DNA of 10,827 bases, from the NCBI GenBank assembly GCA_964392915.1, contig CAYMRS010000065.1:1-10827 (forward strand). Direction: 5' to 3'. Of the stretch, positions 1 through 5,381 are shown one piece after another. Source of the stretch: JAAYUK01 sp964392915 (GTDB lineage: Bacteria > Nitrospirota > Thermodesulfovibrionia > Thermodesulfovibrionales > Dissulfurispiraceae). Position 1 is the first letter of the stretch. Each line of letters begins with the position of its first letter. Both the position numbers and the translations under genes were made by a program. The notes under the pieces were generated by a model. The model ran no database searches, was not told the DNA's origin, and worked only from the letters and a program-made list of their open reading frames with translations.

Positions 1-62
1 TCTTGCCACTCAGTACCCGCTTCCGGTATTTGGGGATCCATACCAAGTGATAGCAATCATTC
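1..62 (-). pseudogene. tnpA: IS200/IS605-family TnpA (Y1 transposase) N-terminal fragment, 5'-truncated
   Basis: Read on the minus strand from position 61 towards 1, the frame gives ND-CY-HLVWIPKYRKRVLSGK. This is the characteristic first beta-strand of IS200/IS605 TnpA, the single-strand HUH transposase (family pattern YH-hydrophobic-W-x-PKYR-K/R). The rest of the gene, including the HUH and catalytic tyrosine, lies beyond the left edge. No ATG, GTG or TTG in this frame lies between the homology and the in-frame stop at 101-103. The reading frame runs straight into the 26-base terminal repeat of the neighbouring RAYT element at 63. The natural start appears to have been removed or replaced at that junction, so I call it a broken gene. 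An unusual ATT start inside the repeat cannot be excluded. Family assignment rests on a short but distinctive motif. Confidence 0.6.
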
Positions 63-88
63 GGGTCAGGTCTTGTAATAACATATTT
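63..88 (+). repeat. Left terminal inverted repeat of the RAYT element
   Basis: Begins GGGTCAGGTCTTGTAATA and matches the reverse complement of 962-987 at 25 of 26 positions; the single mismatch is A at 81 against C. It contains the direct repeat GGTC-AG-GTC but no strong internal hairpin. It also supplies a possible -35 box (TTGTAA at 73-78) for the transposase gene. Confidence 0.9.
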
Positions 89-101
89 GGTGTGATATTC
101 T
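73..101 (+). promoter_or_regulatory. Candidate RAYT promoter with extended -10, partly inside the left repeat
   Basis: TTGTAA at 73-78, a 17-base spacer, then TATTCT at 96-101 preceded by TGA, which makes an extended -10 (TGnTATTCT). The start codon is only 6 bases beyond the -10, so transcription would begin at or next to the ATG. Prediction by eye. Confidence 0.35.
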
Positions 102-107
102 TAAGGC

Positions 108-962
108 ATGGCAAGGCCGCTACGAATTGAATATCCAGGTGCTCTGTATCATGTGACAGCCAGAGGCAATGCGCGGCAAGACATATTTCAGGACGATGAC
201 GATCGCGCGGCATTTCTCGGCATAATGTGCAAGGCAACCAAACGCTTCAACTGGCTTGTGCATGCGTATTGCCTGATGGGAAATCACTATCATGTATTGA
301 TAGAAACTCCGGATGGTAACTTGTCTGCAGGCATGAGGCATCTCAACGGGGTCTATACGCAATGGTTCAATCGGCGTCATATCAAAGTGGGGCATCTTCT
401 GCAGGGAAGATTCAAGGCTATCGTCATAGACAAGGACACCTATTTGGCAGAACTCTGCAGATATATCGTATTGAATCCAGTCAGGGCGGCAATGATAACA
501 AACCCTGAACAGTGGCAATGGAGCAGTTATCGCCAGACAGCGGGTTTCCGGGATAGCTGTCCCTGTCTGACCGTTGATTGGGTGCTATCGCAATTTGCAA
601 AAACCAAAAAAACTGCACAGCAGAAATACAGGGAATTTGTCTGCGATGGCATTAGTTCCGAACCGCCGTGGAACAAACTGGTGGGGCAAGTGTTGCTGGG
701 CAATGAGGAATTTATCAGCACCATGAAAGCACGAATTGGAAACAAGGATGATATACAAGAAATACCGAAGGAGCAACGACACTCCGCACGTCCTTCTCTG
801 GACGCAATACTCATGGCCACGACAAATACAAAAATAACAGCCGAGGCGGCGTATGAAGCGCATGTCAGCTATGGATACAAGCTCAAGGAAATAGCCAAGG
901 TAGTTGGTGTGCACTATTCAACAGTAAGCAGGTGGGTAAAGACAGTAGAAGAGAGACGCTGA
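108..962 (+). CDS. REP-associated tyrosine transposase (RAYT, Y1_Tnp / TnpA_REP)
   Basis: A 284-aa Y1-family HUH transposase of the RAYT group, predicted to nick and rejoin single-stranded DNA at REP-like repeats. The N-terminal MARPLRIEYPGALYHVTARGN is the classic RAYT opening. The HUH metal site is H60-Y61-H62 in GNHYHVLIE. The probable catalytic tyrosine is Y119 in CRYIVLNPVRA, the counterpart of the tyrosine in the IS608 TnpA helix. Residues about 256-280 (KLKEIAKVVGVHYSTVSRW) form a C-terminal helix-turn-helix, as in the longer RAYTs. The gene is intact. An in-frame TAA at 102-104 rules out an earlier start, so ATG 108 is forced. There is no proper Shine-Dalgarno (TTAAGG touches the start), and a -10-like hexamer lies 6 bases upstream. 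It sits between 26-base inverted repeats. Identity as Y1 transposase is very secure; its REP partners elsewhere are not visible here. Confidence 0.95.
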   Translation: MARPLRIEYPGALYHVTARGNARQDIFQDDDDRAAFLGIMCKATKRFNWLVHAYCLMGNHYHVLIETPDGNLSAGMRHLNGVYTQWFNRRHIKVGHLLQGRFKAIVIDKDTYLAELCRYIVLNPVRAAMITNPEQWQWSSYRQTAGFRDSCPCLTVDWVLSQFAKTKKTAQQKYREFVCDGISSEPPWNKLVGQVLLGNEEFISTMKARIGNKDDIQEIPKEQRHSARPSLDAILMATTNTKITAEAAYEAHVSYGYKLKEIAKVVGVHYSTVSRWVKTVEERR

Positions 963-987
963 AATATGGTATTACAAGACCTGACCC
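962..987 (-). repeat. Right terminal inverted repeat of the RAYT element
   Basis: The reverse complement begins GGGTCAGGTCTTGTAATA and matches the left repeat at 25 of 26 positions. Its inner edge coincides with the last base of the transposase stop codon at 960-962, so there is no spare sequence between gene and repeat. Confidence 0.9.
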
Positions 988-1068
988 TATGTTCTATGCT
1001 CGACGTATGAAAATTATAGCATGTATTTACAAAGATTGCAATCATATATTTCCTTATAATTCAATAAG

Positions 1069-1096
1069 TTGACATTGGCACTCCACCTGCTAAAAT
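1069..1096 (+). promoter_or_regulatory. Sigma70-type promoter for the 49-aa membrane protein
   Basis: A perfect TTGACA at 1069-1074, a 16-base spacer and TAAAAT at 1091-1096, in an AT-rich stretch. Transcription is expected to start near 1103, giving a leader of about 30 bases before the ATG at 1133. CACCTGC at 1084-1090, inside the spacer, is an inverted match to GCAGGTG at 1120-1126. Confidence 0.6.
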
Positions 1097-1132
1097 GTTA
1101 GTATTATTACACTTCAAAGGCAGGTGAATGTC

Positions 1133-1282
1133 ATGACCGCCGCTGCAGACGTGTTTTTCGTCCTGACCTGTTTTGCGGGCGGCTTGACGATTTCCTATTT
1201 CGCCGGCTGGCTTTTCAGCGAAGCACTAACCGACATGGAGCATATTTTCAGGCTTATCGGACGGTTCATAAAGAATCAATAA
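1133..1282 (+). CDS. Small single-span membrane protein, unknown function (49 aa)
   Basis: A 49-residue ORF starting MTAAADVFFVLTCFAGGL and ending RFIKNQ. Residues about 7-30 (VFFVLTCFAGGLTISYFAGWLF) form one clear hydrophobic transmembrane segment. The tail is short, amphipathic and basic, with a net positive C-terminus. I do not recognise a family. Support for a real gene is good despite its size: AGGTGA begins 11 bases before the ATG, a consensus promoter lies about 60 bases upstream, and the amino-acid composition is protein-like. It lies alone between the mobile-element patch and a convergent minus-strand gene. Possible roles include a membrane-anchored regulator or a subunit of a larger complex, but neither is supported by the sequence. 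A toxin-like small hydrophobic peptide is conceivable, though no antisense antitoxin is evident. Confidence 0.6.
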   Translation: MTAAADVFFVLTCFAGGLTISYFAGWLFSEALTDMEHIFRLIGRFIKNQ

Positions 1283-1309
1283 CGTCGTGAGAAGATGCGG
1301 CGGGCGGCG

Positions 1310-1678
1310 CTAACCTTCCCGCAGTGCTTTCTGCAACCACTCCCTTACCGCATCGTTTATGGGATACATTTTGAAGTATTCTCTCGCCTGGTTCTGCGCT
1401 ATCGCGTCGTGCAGCATCTGCTCCGGAATGTCATCAACGCGCGCGAGCGTTTCCGCGTAGTCGCCAGCGGTATGGCGCAGCAGAAAAAGCTGGGGCTTCT
1501 TGTCGGTGGTATCAATGTAAAAAACATATCCCTTGATTTCTGCCCGCCTTTTCACGCCGTCTTCGGTCTTGGTGGTACGCGGCTCCATGAGATCTTTCGG
1601 TTCCAGATCCCAAAGGATGTGGTCTATTACATATTGGTCTTTCTTGATATCAGCAAACAGCGCTAGATCCTGAAACAT
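1310..1678 (-). CDS. Conserved-looking hypothetical protein (122 aa)
   Basis: A 122-aa soluble protein starting MFQDLALFADIKKDQYVIDHILWDLEP. It has no signal peptide, membrane span or cysteine pair. The middle (about residues 48-68, KGYVFYIDTTDKKPQLFLLR) looks like two beta-strands separated by a turn, and the C-terminal third is helical and charged. The minus strand is chosen over an open plus-strand frame of similar length because GAGGAGG lies 8 bases upstream of this ATG and the composition is normal. The opposing translation looks like a shadow. The gene follows the Grx-FTR operon on the same strand after 91 bases, so it could be cotranscribed, but its strong Shine-Dalgarno suggests independent translation. 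I do not recognise the family. Confidence 0.75.
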   Translation of the reverse strand: MFQDLALFADIKKDQYVIDHILWDLEPKDLMEPRTTKTEDGVKRRAEIKGYVFYIDTTDKKPQLFLLRHTAGDYAETLARVDDIPEQMLHDAIAQNQAREYFKMYPINDAVREWLQKALREG

Positions 1679-1725
1679 TGGTGAAGCCTCCTCTAAAAAT
1701 CATGGTTGGGAGAAAATAGTGAACT

Positions 1726-1754
1726 CCTGAGTTGCGTGCTGCGGGCTCCTCAGG
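1726..1754 (-). terminator. Weak hairpin after the FTR gene, possible terminator or attenuator
   Basis: CCTGAG and CTCAGG form a 6-bp inverted repeat with a 17-base loop, 15 bases beyond the stop of the FTR subunit gene on the minus strand. It is followed only by a broken T-run (CTATTTTC) about 8 bases later. The long loop and poor T-tract make this doubtful. Confidence 0.2.
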
Positions 1755-1769
1755 CTCTTGGCACATGCA

Positions 1770-2099
1770 TTATCCGGGGGACACCGGCGGTCTGCGTTCC
1801 GGAACACGCACTCGCTCAATGGCGCCCTCATTCCATGTGCTGGAAACATAGAGGCTGCAGTAACAGCTTCCGTAGTCGGCAATATCAGGGTCGCGATACG
1901 CGCAAGGACATATGATGTCCTTGTCCTGCTCTTTCACTCCGGACGCAAGCCTGCACGGGCAGGAACGGTAGCCATAGCGCTCTTCATTTTTAAGCAGTCC
2001 CTTCATAATATCCAGGGCAAAGTCCCGGTCGCGGTTCAGCTCAATGCCTTGCGATGCGGCGAATTTCGTCAGCACTTCGAAGAGCTTTTCGGGGGTCAT
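1770..2099 (-). CDS. Ferredoxin:thioredoxin reductase catalytic subunit-like protein
   Basis: A 109-aa cytoplasmic iron-sulfur disulfide reductase of the FTR beta (catalytic) family. It receives electrons one at a time from ferredoxin and reduces a protein disulfide through a 4Fe-4S cluster next to an active-site dithiol. All six diagnostic cysteines are present as three C-x-C pairs: C47-P-C49 (YRSCPCR), C64-P-C66 (IICPCAY) and C79-Y-C81 (GSCYCSLYV). By alignment with the plant enzyme, C49 and C81 are the redox pair and C47, C64, C66 and C79 the cluster ligands. The plant enzyme has CHC at the last pair; here the histidine is tyrosine. Start ATG 2099 overlaps the glutaredoxin stop as ATGA, implying translational coupling. 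A longer in-frame reading through glutaredoxin is rejected. No variable FTR chain is encoded nearby, so it probably works alone or with the adjacent glutaredoxin. Confidence 0.88.
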   Translation of the reverse strand: MTPEKLFEVLTKFAASQGIELNRDRDFALDIMKGLLKNEERYGYRSCPCRLASGVKEQDKDIICPCAYRDPDIADYGSCYCSLYVSSTWNEGAIERVRVPERRPPVSPG

Positions 2100-2356
2100 T
2101 GCAAGCCAAGAGCGCTCTTGATATGTGACTCGTCGAAACCAACGATGACTTCTTCGATGATAAGCGTCGGATAGGTTCCCGCCGGATTGTGCCGCTTCAC
2201 CTCTTTTGACGCAAGCCACTGTTCGCCGCTGTCAAGCAGGTCAACCTCGGTGCATGCATAGGCAATTTGCCCGCTATCGAGGAACTGCCGCACTTTTTTG
2301 CAGGTCGGACAGGTGCTGAGAGAATATAAGGTCACTTTCTTTTTCTGTTGTTCCAT
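2096..2356 (-). CDS. Glutaredoxin-family thiol oxidoreductase (CPTC)
   Basis: An 86-aa thioredoxin-fold protein with the dithiol active site C16-P-T-C19 right after the first beta-strand (VTLYSLSTCPTCKKV). It has the cis-proline P63 in GTYPTLII and a GF motif near residues 73-74 (VGFDESHI) that usually sits by the second substrate loop. Size and order match small bacterial glutaredoxins and NrdH-like redoxins. The start at ATG 2356 lies two bases after the stop of the upstream unknown gene, and its own stop overlaps the start of the FTR subunit by ATGA. This three-gene packing suggests that it is the electron acceptor of the ferredoxin-driven reductase rather than a glutathione-dependent enzyme. 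That pairing is inferred from context. Confidence 0.92.
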   Translation of the reverse strand: MEQQKKKVTLYSLSTCPTCKKVRQFLDSGQIAYACTEVDLLDSGEQWLASKEVKRHNPAGTYPTLIIEEVIVGFDESHIKSALGLQ

Positions 2357-2358
2357 GG

Positions 2359-2712
2359 TTATGCGTGACCCACCGGACCTTGTCCGCTCTCCTGCCGGTA
2401 TAGCTCGGCAGCAGTTATGCCAGCGTCCTGCAGCATTTCAGCAACTGCCTTGTTGATACGTTTCAACGGAAGACGCAGCCGTTCCGCAAAATCGTGCAGG
2501 GGCATCGCGCCGCCAAAGTGCAACTCGGCGAGCAGGATTTTCAGCGCGTCGTCCTCAATAAAAACACGGAGTCCTGCATCGGCAATCTCCGCCTCCCGGC
2601 ACGCCTCTTCAAAAGAGAGCCCGCCCTGCAGTGCTTCGCGGATTCTGGCGATAGCGGTCTCATAGATAGCGCTCTCTTCGGGGGTATACTCCTTGTACTG
2701 AACATCTGTCAT
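2359..2712 (-). CDS. Unknown helical protein heading the Grx-FTR operon (117 aa)
   Basis: A 117-aa, mostly helical, acidic protein beginning MTDVQYKEYTPEESAIYETAI. It has no cysteines, signal peptide or membrane span. The region around residues 70-110 (AMPLHDFAERLRLPLKRINKA and following) has the helix spacing of a winged or tri-helical DNA-binding fold, but I cannot assign a family. AGGAG lies about 6 bases before ATG 2712, so the start is well supported. It is followed two bases later by glutaredoxin and then by the FTR catalytic subunit, making it the first gene of a tight thiol-redox operon. It could be a regulator, a target or an adaptor; the sequence does not decide between these. Confidence 0.8.
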   Translation of the reverse strand: MTDVQYKEYTPEESAIYETAIARIREALQGGLSFEEACREAEIADAGLRVFIEDDALKILLAELHFGGAMPLHDFAERLRLPLKRINKAVAEMLQDAGITAAELYRQESGQGPVGHA

Positions 2713-2773
2713 GATAACTCCTTCGCTTTTTCACTTTTTTTCAGCATCCAGGCAATGTCGACTAAACTGTTGT

Positions 2774-2803
2774 ATTATATACATTTCACTTCCTTTAAGT
2801 CTT
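2774..2803 (-). promoter_or_regulatory. Candidate promoter of the Grx-FTR operon
   Basis: On the minus strand TATAAT occupies 2774-2779, about 62 bases before the ATG at 2712. The best -35 with an 18-base spacer is AAGACT at 2798-2803, which is poor, so an activator may be needed. It lies immediately after the end of the zinc-ribbon tail frame. Confidence 0.4.
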
Positions 2804-2880
2804 TATCCGGTCATCTGCCGGCCACACTGGGGACAGAACCTGGCATCCGGTACGGCCTCCGCTTTGGCAAGTACTCTCTC
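2803..2880 (-). other. Out-of-frame zinc-ribbon-like tail directly after the phosphatase stop
   Basis: Immediately after the phosphatase stop (TGA 2879-2881), the +1 frame stays open for 25 codons to TAA 2803-2805. It ends ARFCPQCGRQMTG, a typical CxxCG zinc-ribbon half-site. No ATG, GTG or TTG start precedes the motif in this frame back to the in-frame TAG, so it is not an ordinary small gene. It could be reached by a +1 shift at TCC TGA, be a tail separated by an indel, be a remnant of a lost gene, or be chance. No membrane or signal features are visible. Confidence 0.35.
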
Positions 2881-3676
2881 AGGATTCCCGCGCTCCGACT
2901 ATTCCTAATGCCTGTTCATGCAGCCTGCTGTTGCCCGCTGCGAGCAGGCTCACGCTCCGGCTCAGATCGAGCGGCGCATCGTCAATTGAAAAACCCGAAG
3001 CATCGGTCACCACGCCGCCTGCTTCCCGCACAAACAGGGTTCCGGCACCGAAGTCTATGCTTCGTGAGGGGGCATTGGTATAGAAAACACTGATTGAGCT
3101 GTACGCAACATGCGCCAAATCGAGCGCCACCGCGCCGAGGCAGCGGACCCGCCGGGCCGAGCTTAACAGCGGCAGCAGTAGCCGCATATCCCGGGATGGC
3201 TGCTGGGCTTCAAATGCTATGACACGCAGGACGTCGTCCTGCTGAGTCTGCATGCGCTGACCGTTAAAAAACGCGCCCTGCCCTTTCATTGCCCAAAACT
3301 CGTCGCCGCTCAGCAGATTGATGACATACCCCTGCGTGATATCGCCGACTGTTTCGCCATCCGCAACGGCAATTGCCGCGCAATAAAACGGCAGCCCGGA
3401 TATGGCGTTCTTGCTGCCGTCGATTGGGTCGATCAGGACTCGCTGCCCGCCGCCGAGAATGTCTCTGGCCCCGAGCTCTTCAGAAATGATGCTCATCGGT
3501 TCGTGAAGCGCCGCAAGCCCCATAAGTATGCAGTCTTCGGCCTGTTTGTCAACCGCAAATGTCCGGTCGCCGCTGGCACCCTTTTCAAGTGCCTGAGCGG
3601 TCGAGACGGTAAGTCGCTCTTTCCCAATCTCCTGAAAAAGCCGGCGGCCTATTGCCCGCAGATCGTCTATGCGCAT
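2879..3676 (-). CDS. Inositol-monophosphatase-family sugar phosphatase
   Basis: A 265-aa Mg2+-dependent, Li+-sensitive-type phosphatase of the IMPase/FBPase superfamily. The metal-binding motifs are in order: E66-E67 in SIISEELG, D83-P-I-D86-G-S in LIDPIDGSKN, and D208 in SIDFGAGTLFVREAGG. The GDRTFAVDKQAED segment near residue 36 and the absence of the usual W before D208 resemble archaeal-type IMPase/fructose-1,6-bisphosphatase proteins. The substrate could therefore be inositol-1-phosphate, fructose-1,6-bisphosphate or another sugar phosphate. Length fits the family (about 250-270). ATG 3676 is chosen because the family homology starts there and a longer frame would run into hisC. There is no Shine-Dalgarno; TATAAT ends 6 bases upstream, suggesting a leaderless mRNA. 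It is divergent from hisC. A histidinol-phosphatase role is conceivable beside hisC and hisB but is not shown. Confidence 0.88.
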   Translation of the reverse strand: MRIDDLRAIGRRLFQEIGKERLTVSTAQALEKGASGDRTFAVDKQAEDCILMGLAALHEPMSIISEELGARDILGGGQRVLIDPIDGSKNAISGLPFYCAAIAVADGETVGDITQGYVINLLSGDEFWAMKGQGAFFNGQRMQTQQDDVLRVIAFEAQQPSRDMRLLLPLLSSARRVRCLGAVALDLAHVAYSSISVFYTNAPSRSIDFGAGTLFVREAGGVVTDASGFSIDDAPLDLSRSVSLLAAGNSRLHEQALGIVGARES

Positions 3677-3682
3677 AGCCAC

Positions 3683-3712
3683 ATTATACCCGCCATGTCT
3701 CTGTATTGACAA
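3683..3712 (-). promoter_or_regulatory. Promoter of the phosphatase gene, leaderless type
   Basis: Minus strand: TTGTCA at 3707-3712, an 18-base spacer, then a perfect TATAAT at 3683-3688. The ATG at 3676 starts 7 bases past the end of the -10, so the predicted transcript begins at the start codon. The -35 overlaps that of the divergent hisC promoter. Confidence 0.6.
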
Positions 3713-3735
3713 CGTTTTCTGCCGAATACTATGAT
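3706..3735 (+). promoter_or_regulatory. Promoter of the hisC-hisB-thyX operon, leaderless type
   Basis: Plus strand: a perfect TTGACA at 3706-3711, an 18-base spacer, then TATGAT at 3730-3735. ATG 3744 follows after 8 bases, with no Shine-Dalgarno. The -35 is the same DNA as the -35 of the opposing phosphatase promoter. Confidence 0.55.
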
Positions 3736-3743
3736 AGACCACT

Positions 3744-4793
3744 ATGAAAAAGCCCGATTTTACGGCACTTGCACGCCAGAACATCCGTTCACTCACCGCG
3801 TATGAAGCAAAAGAAATCCCGTGCCGCGTAAAGCTGGATGCGAATGAAAGCCCGTATGCCCCGGTTCTTTCGCTCGATCCTGAGGTTATGGCATCGCTGA
3901 ACCGCTATCCGGACCCGCAAGGCCTTGCGCTGAAAAAGGCCCTCGCGAAGGAGCTTGCTGTTGCGGAACGCCAGATACTGCTCGGCAACGGTTCGGATGA
4001 AATCATCTACAACCTGATTACCGCGTTCGGCGGTCCCGTGCTCTATCCGGTGCCGACATTTTCGATGTACGGCATTATTTCCCAATCCCTCGGTGAGCAG
4101 GGCATCGGCATCCCGCTGCAGGGCGATTTTTCGCTTGACCTCCGGAAAATGCGGGCCGCCATCCGCAAGCTGCAGCCGAAGCTCGTGTTTCTCAGCTCTC
4201 CGAACAACCCCACCGGCAATGCCTTTGCACGGGAGGCTATTGAAGAGATCGCGCGCGTTTCGGACGGCCTCGTGATTGTTGACGAGGCGTATCAGCCGTT
4301 CTCTAAAGAGAAGAGCTTCATTCCGGAGCTGAACAGATTCCACAATCTTGCGGTTCTCCGCACATTCAGCAAAATCGGCCTTGCCGCACTTCGCCTCGGC
4401 TATATGCTCGCCCATGAAGCAATGATTGCGGAAGTGAACAAGGTGCGTCTGCCCTATAATGTCGGCGCTCTCCCGCAGTCCCTGGCCCTGGCTTCGCTGC
4501 AACGGAAGCAGGAATGCCGACTGGCTGTCAAAAAAATAATCTCAGAAAGAAAACGGGTTATGAAAGAGCTTCAGGGGATGCCGGGGATTGAGCCATGCCC
4601 CTCTGATGCAAATTTCATACTGGTGCGGATTCCGCGCGCTGACTCCGTTCACGCGGCGCTCGTCCGCTCGGGGATACTGGTGCGCAACTTAAGCGGGGTT
4701 ATCGCTGATACCCTGCGCGTGACTATCGGCACCCCGGAAGAGAACGCCGCGTTTTGTGCGGCACTTCAGCAGATACTCAAGGAGCGTTCATGA
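3744..4793 (+). CDS. hisC: Histidinol-phosphate aminotransferase
   Basis: A 349-aa PLP enzyme of aminotransferase class I/II. It transfers an amino group from glutamate to imidazole-acetol phosphate to give L-histidinol phosphate. Visible family features: LDANESPY at residues 31-38, the cofactor-binding GNGSDEII at 81-88, SSPNNPTGN at 151-159, VDEAYQPF at 179-186, the Schiff-base lysine K210 in RTFSKIGLAALRLGYM, SDANFILV at 287-294 and the carboxylate-binding R325 in LRVTIGTPEEN. Length is normal. ATG 3744 has no Shine-Dalgarno and sits 8 bases after a -10 box, so the mRNA is probably leaderless. The stop overlaps the hisB start as ATGA, and AAGGAG for hisB lies inside the hisC end. Some relatives also accept aromatic substrates. 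Confidence 0.95.
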   Translation: MKKPDFTALARQNIRSLTAYEAKEIPCRVKLDANESPYAPVLSLDPEVMASLNRYPDPQGLALKKALAKELAVAERQILLGNGSDEIIYNLITAFGGPVLYPVPTFSMYGIISQSLGEQGIGIPLQGDFSLDLRKMRAAIRKLQPKLVFLSSPNNPTGNAFAREAIEEIARVSDGLVIVDEAYQPFSKEKSFIPELNRFHNLAVLRTFSKIGLAALRLGYMLAHEAMIAEVNKVRLPYNVGALPQSLALASLQRKQECRLAVKKIISERKRVMKELQGMPGIEPCPSDANFILVRIPRADSVHAALVRSGILVRNLSGVIADTLRVTIGTPEENAAFCAALQQILKERS

Positions 4794-5374
4794 GAAAAGC
4801 GACTGTCACACGGCAGACGAAGGAAACAGACATTACGGTTGCGCTGAATCTTGATGGTACTGGGACAAATGACATTAAGACAACAGTTCCGTTTCTTGAT
4901 CACATGCTCGATCTCTGCGCATTTCATGGATTTCTCGATCTGAAGGTGCGCGCCAAGGGAGACACGGACATCGATTACCACCACCTCATGGAAGATCTCG
5001 GAATCACCATGGGTGAGGCCCTCAGAAAGGCGGTCGGCGACAAAAAAGGCATCAGGCGCTACGGGGCGGCTGCCGTTCCCATGGATGAGGCACTTGCCCG
5101 CGTTGTTCTCGACCTGAGCGGGCGTCCGTATCTTGTCTACAAAGTGAAGCCGTCGCGCGGCGCGGTCCGCGATGTCGAGATTTCGCTGTTTGAGGATTTC
5201 TTCCGTTCCCTGAGCAATCATGCCCAGATGAACATTCACATCATCGTTGAATACGGCCGCGACCTGCACCACATTATCGAAGCCGTATTCAAGGCGTTCG
5301 GGCGCGCGCTGCGCGAAGCGGTGACGCTTGATGACCGGAAGCGCCGCGTTCCTTCAACCAAGGGAACGCTTTAG
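4790..5374 (+). CDS. hisB: Imidazoleglycerol-phosphate dehydratase
   Basis: A 194-aa monofunctional HisB (EC 4.2.1.19). It dehydrates imidazole glycerol phosphate to imidazole-acetol phosphate, the substrate of HisC. The Mn-binding histidine clusters are visible: DHML at 37-40, DYHHLMEDLGI at 62-72, H144 in SNHAQMNIHI and HHIIEAVFKAF at 160-170. The end STKGTL is typical. There is no N-terminal histidinol-phosphatase domain, unlike the enterobacterial fusion. ATG 4790 is chosen over an upstream in-frame codon because AAGGAG at 4779-4784 has ideal 5-base spacing and the family homology begins there. It overlaps hisC by four bases (ATGA), so the two are translationally coupled. Confidence 0.97.
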   Translation: MRKATVTRQTKETDITVALNLDGTGTNDIKTTVPFLDHMLDLCAFHGFLDLKVRAKGDTDIDYHHLMEDLGITMGEALRKAVGDKKGIRRYGAAAVPMDEALARVVLDLSGRPYLVYKVKPSRGAVRDVEISLFEDFFRSLSNHAQMNIHIIVEYGRDLHHIIEAVFKAFGRALREAVTLDDRKRRVPSTKGTL

Positions 5375-5381
5375 CCCGTCC

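Larger units (their letters stand above)
63..987 (+). mobile_element. RAYT element: Y1 transposase gene bounded by inverted repeats
   Basis: A 925-base unit consists of one transposase gene and two near-identical inverted termini at 63-88 and 962-987. The sequence is visibly more AT-rich than the metabolic genes that follow, consistent with acquired DNA. No direct target duplication is apparent at the outer edges (C at 62, T at 988), as expected for Y1/HUH transposition through single-stranded intermediates. The left edge abuts a truncated IS200-type tnpA. Boundaries are set by where the inverted match ends; the true mobile unit could be larger. Confidence 0.65.

Noticed and set aside
995..1022. 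ATGCT/AGCAT short palindrome downstream of the RAYT as a REP hairpin
   Set aside because: Only 5 bp of stem with a 17-base loop in AT-rich DNA; not distinguishable from chance.
1128..1136. Minimal ATG-TCA-TGA upstream reading frame overlapping the 49-aa gene start
   Set aside because: Its spacing from the Shine-Dalgarno is only one or two bases, whereas ATG 1133 is correctly spaced, so the two-codon frame is probably fortuitous.
1295..1666. 123-codon plus-strand frame opposite the 122-aa hypothetical
   Set aside because: Although similar in length, it lacks a good Shine-Dalgarno while the minus-strand gene has GAGGAGG; the translation looks like antisense.
3789..4502. 237-codon minus-strand frame opposite hisC
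   Set aside because: hisC is certain from its PLP motifs; this translation is histidine- and arginine-rich shadow sequence.
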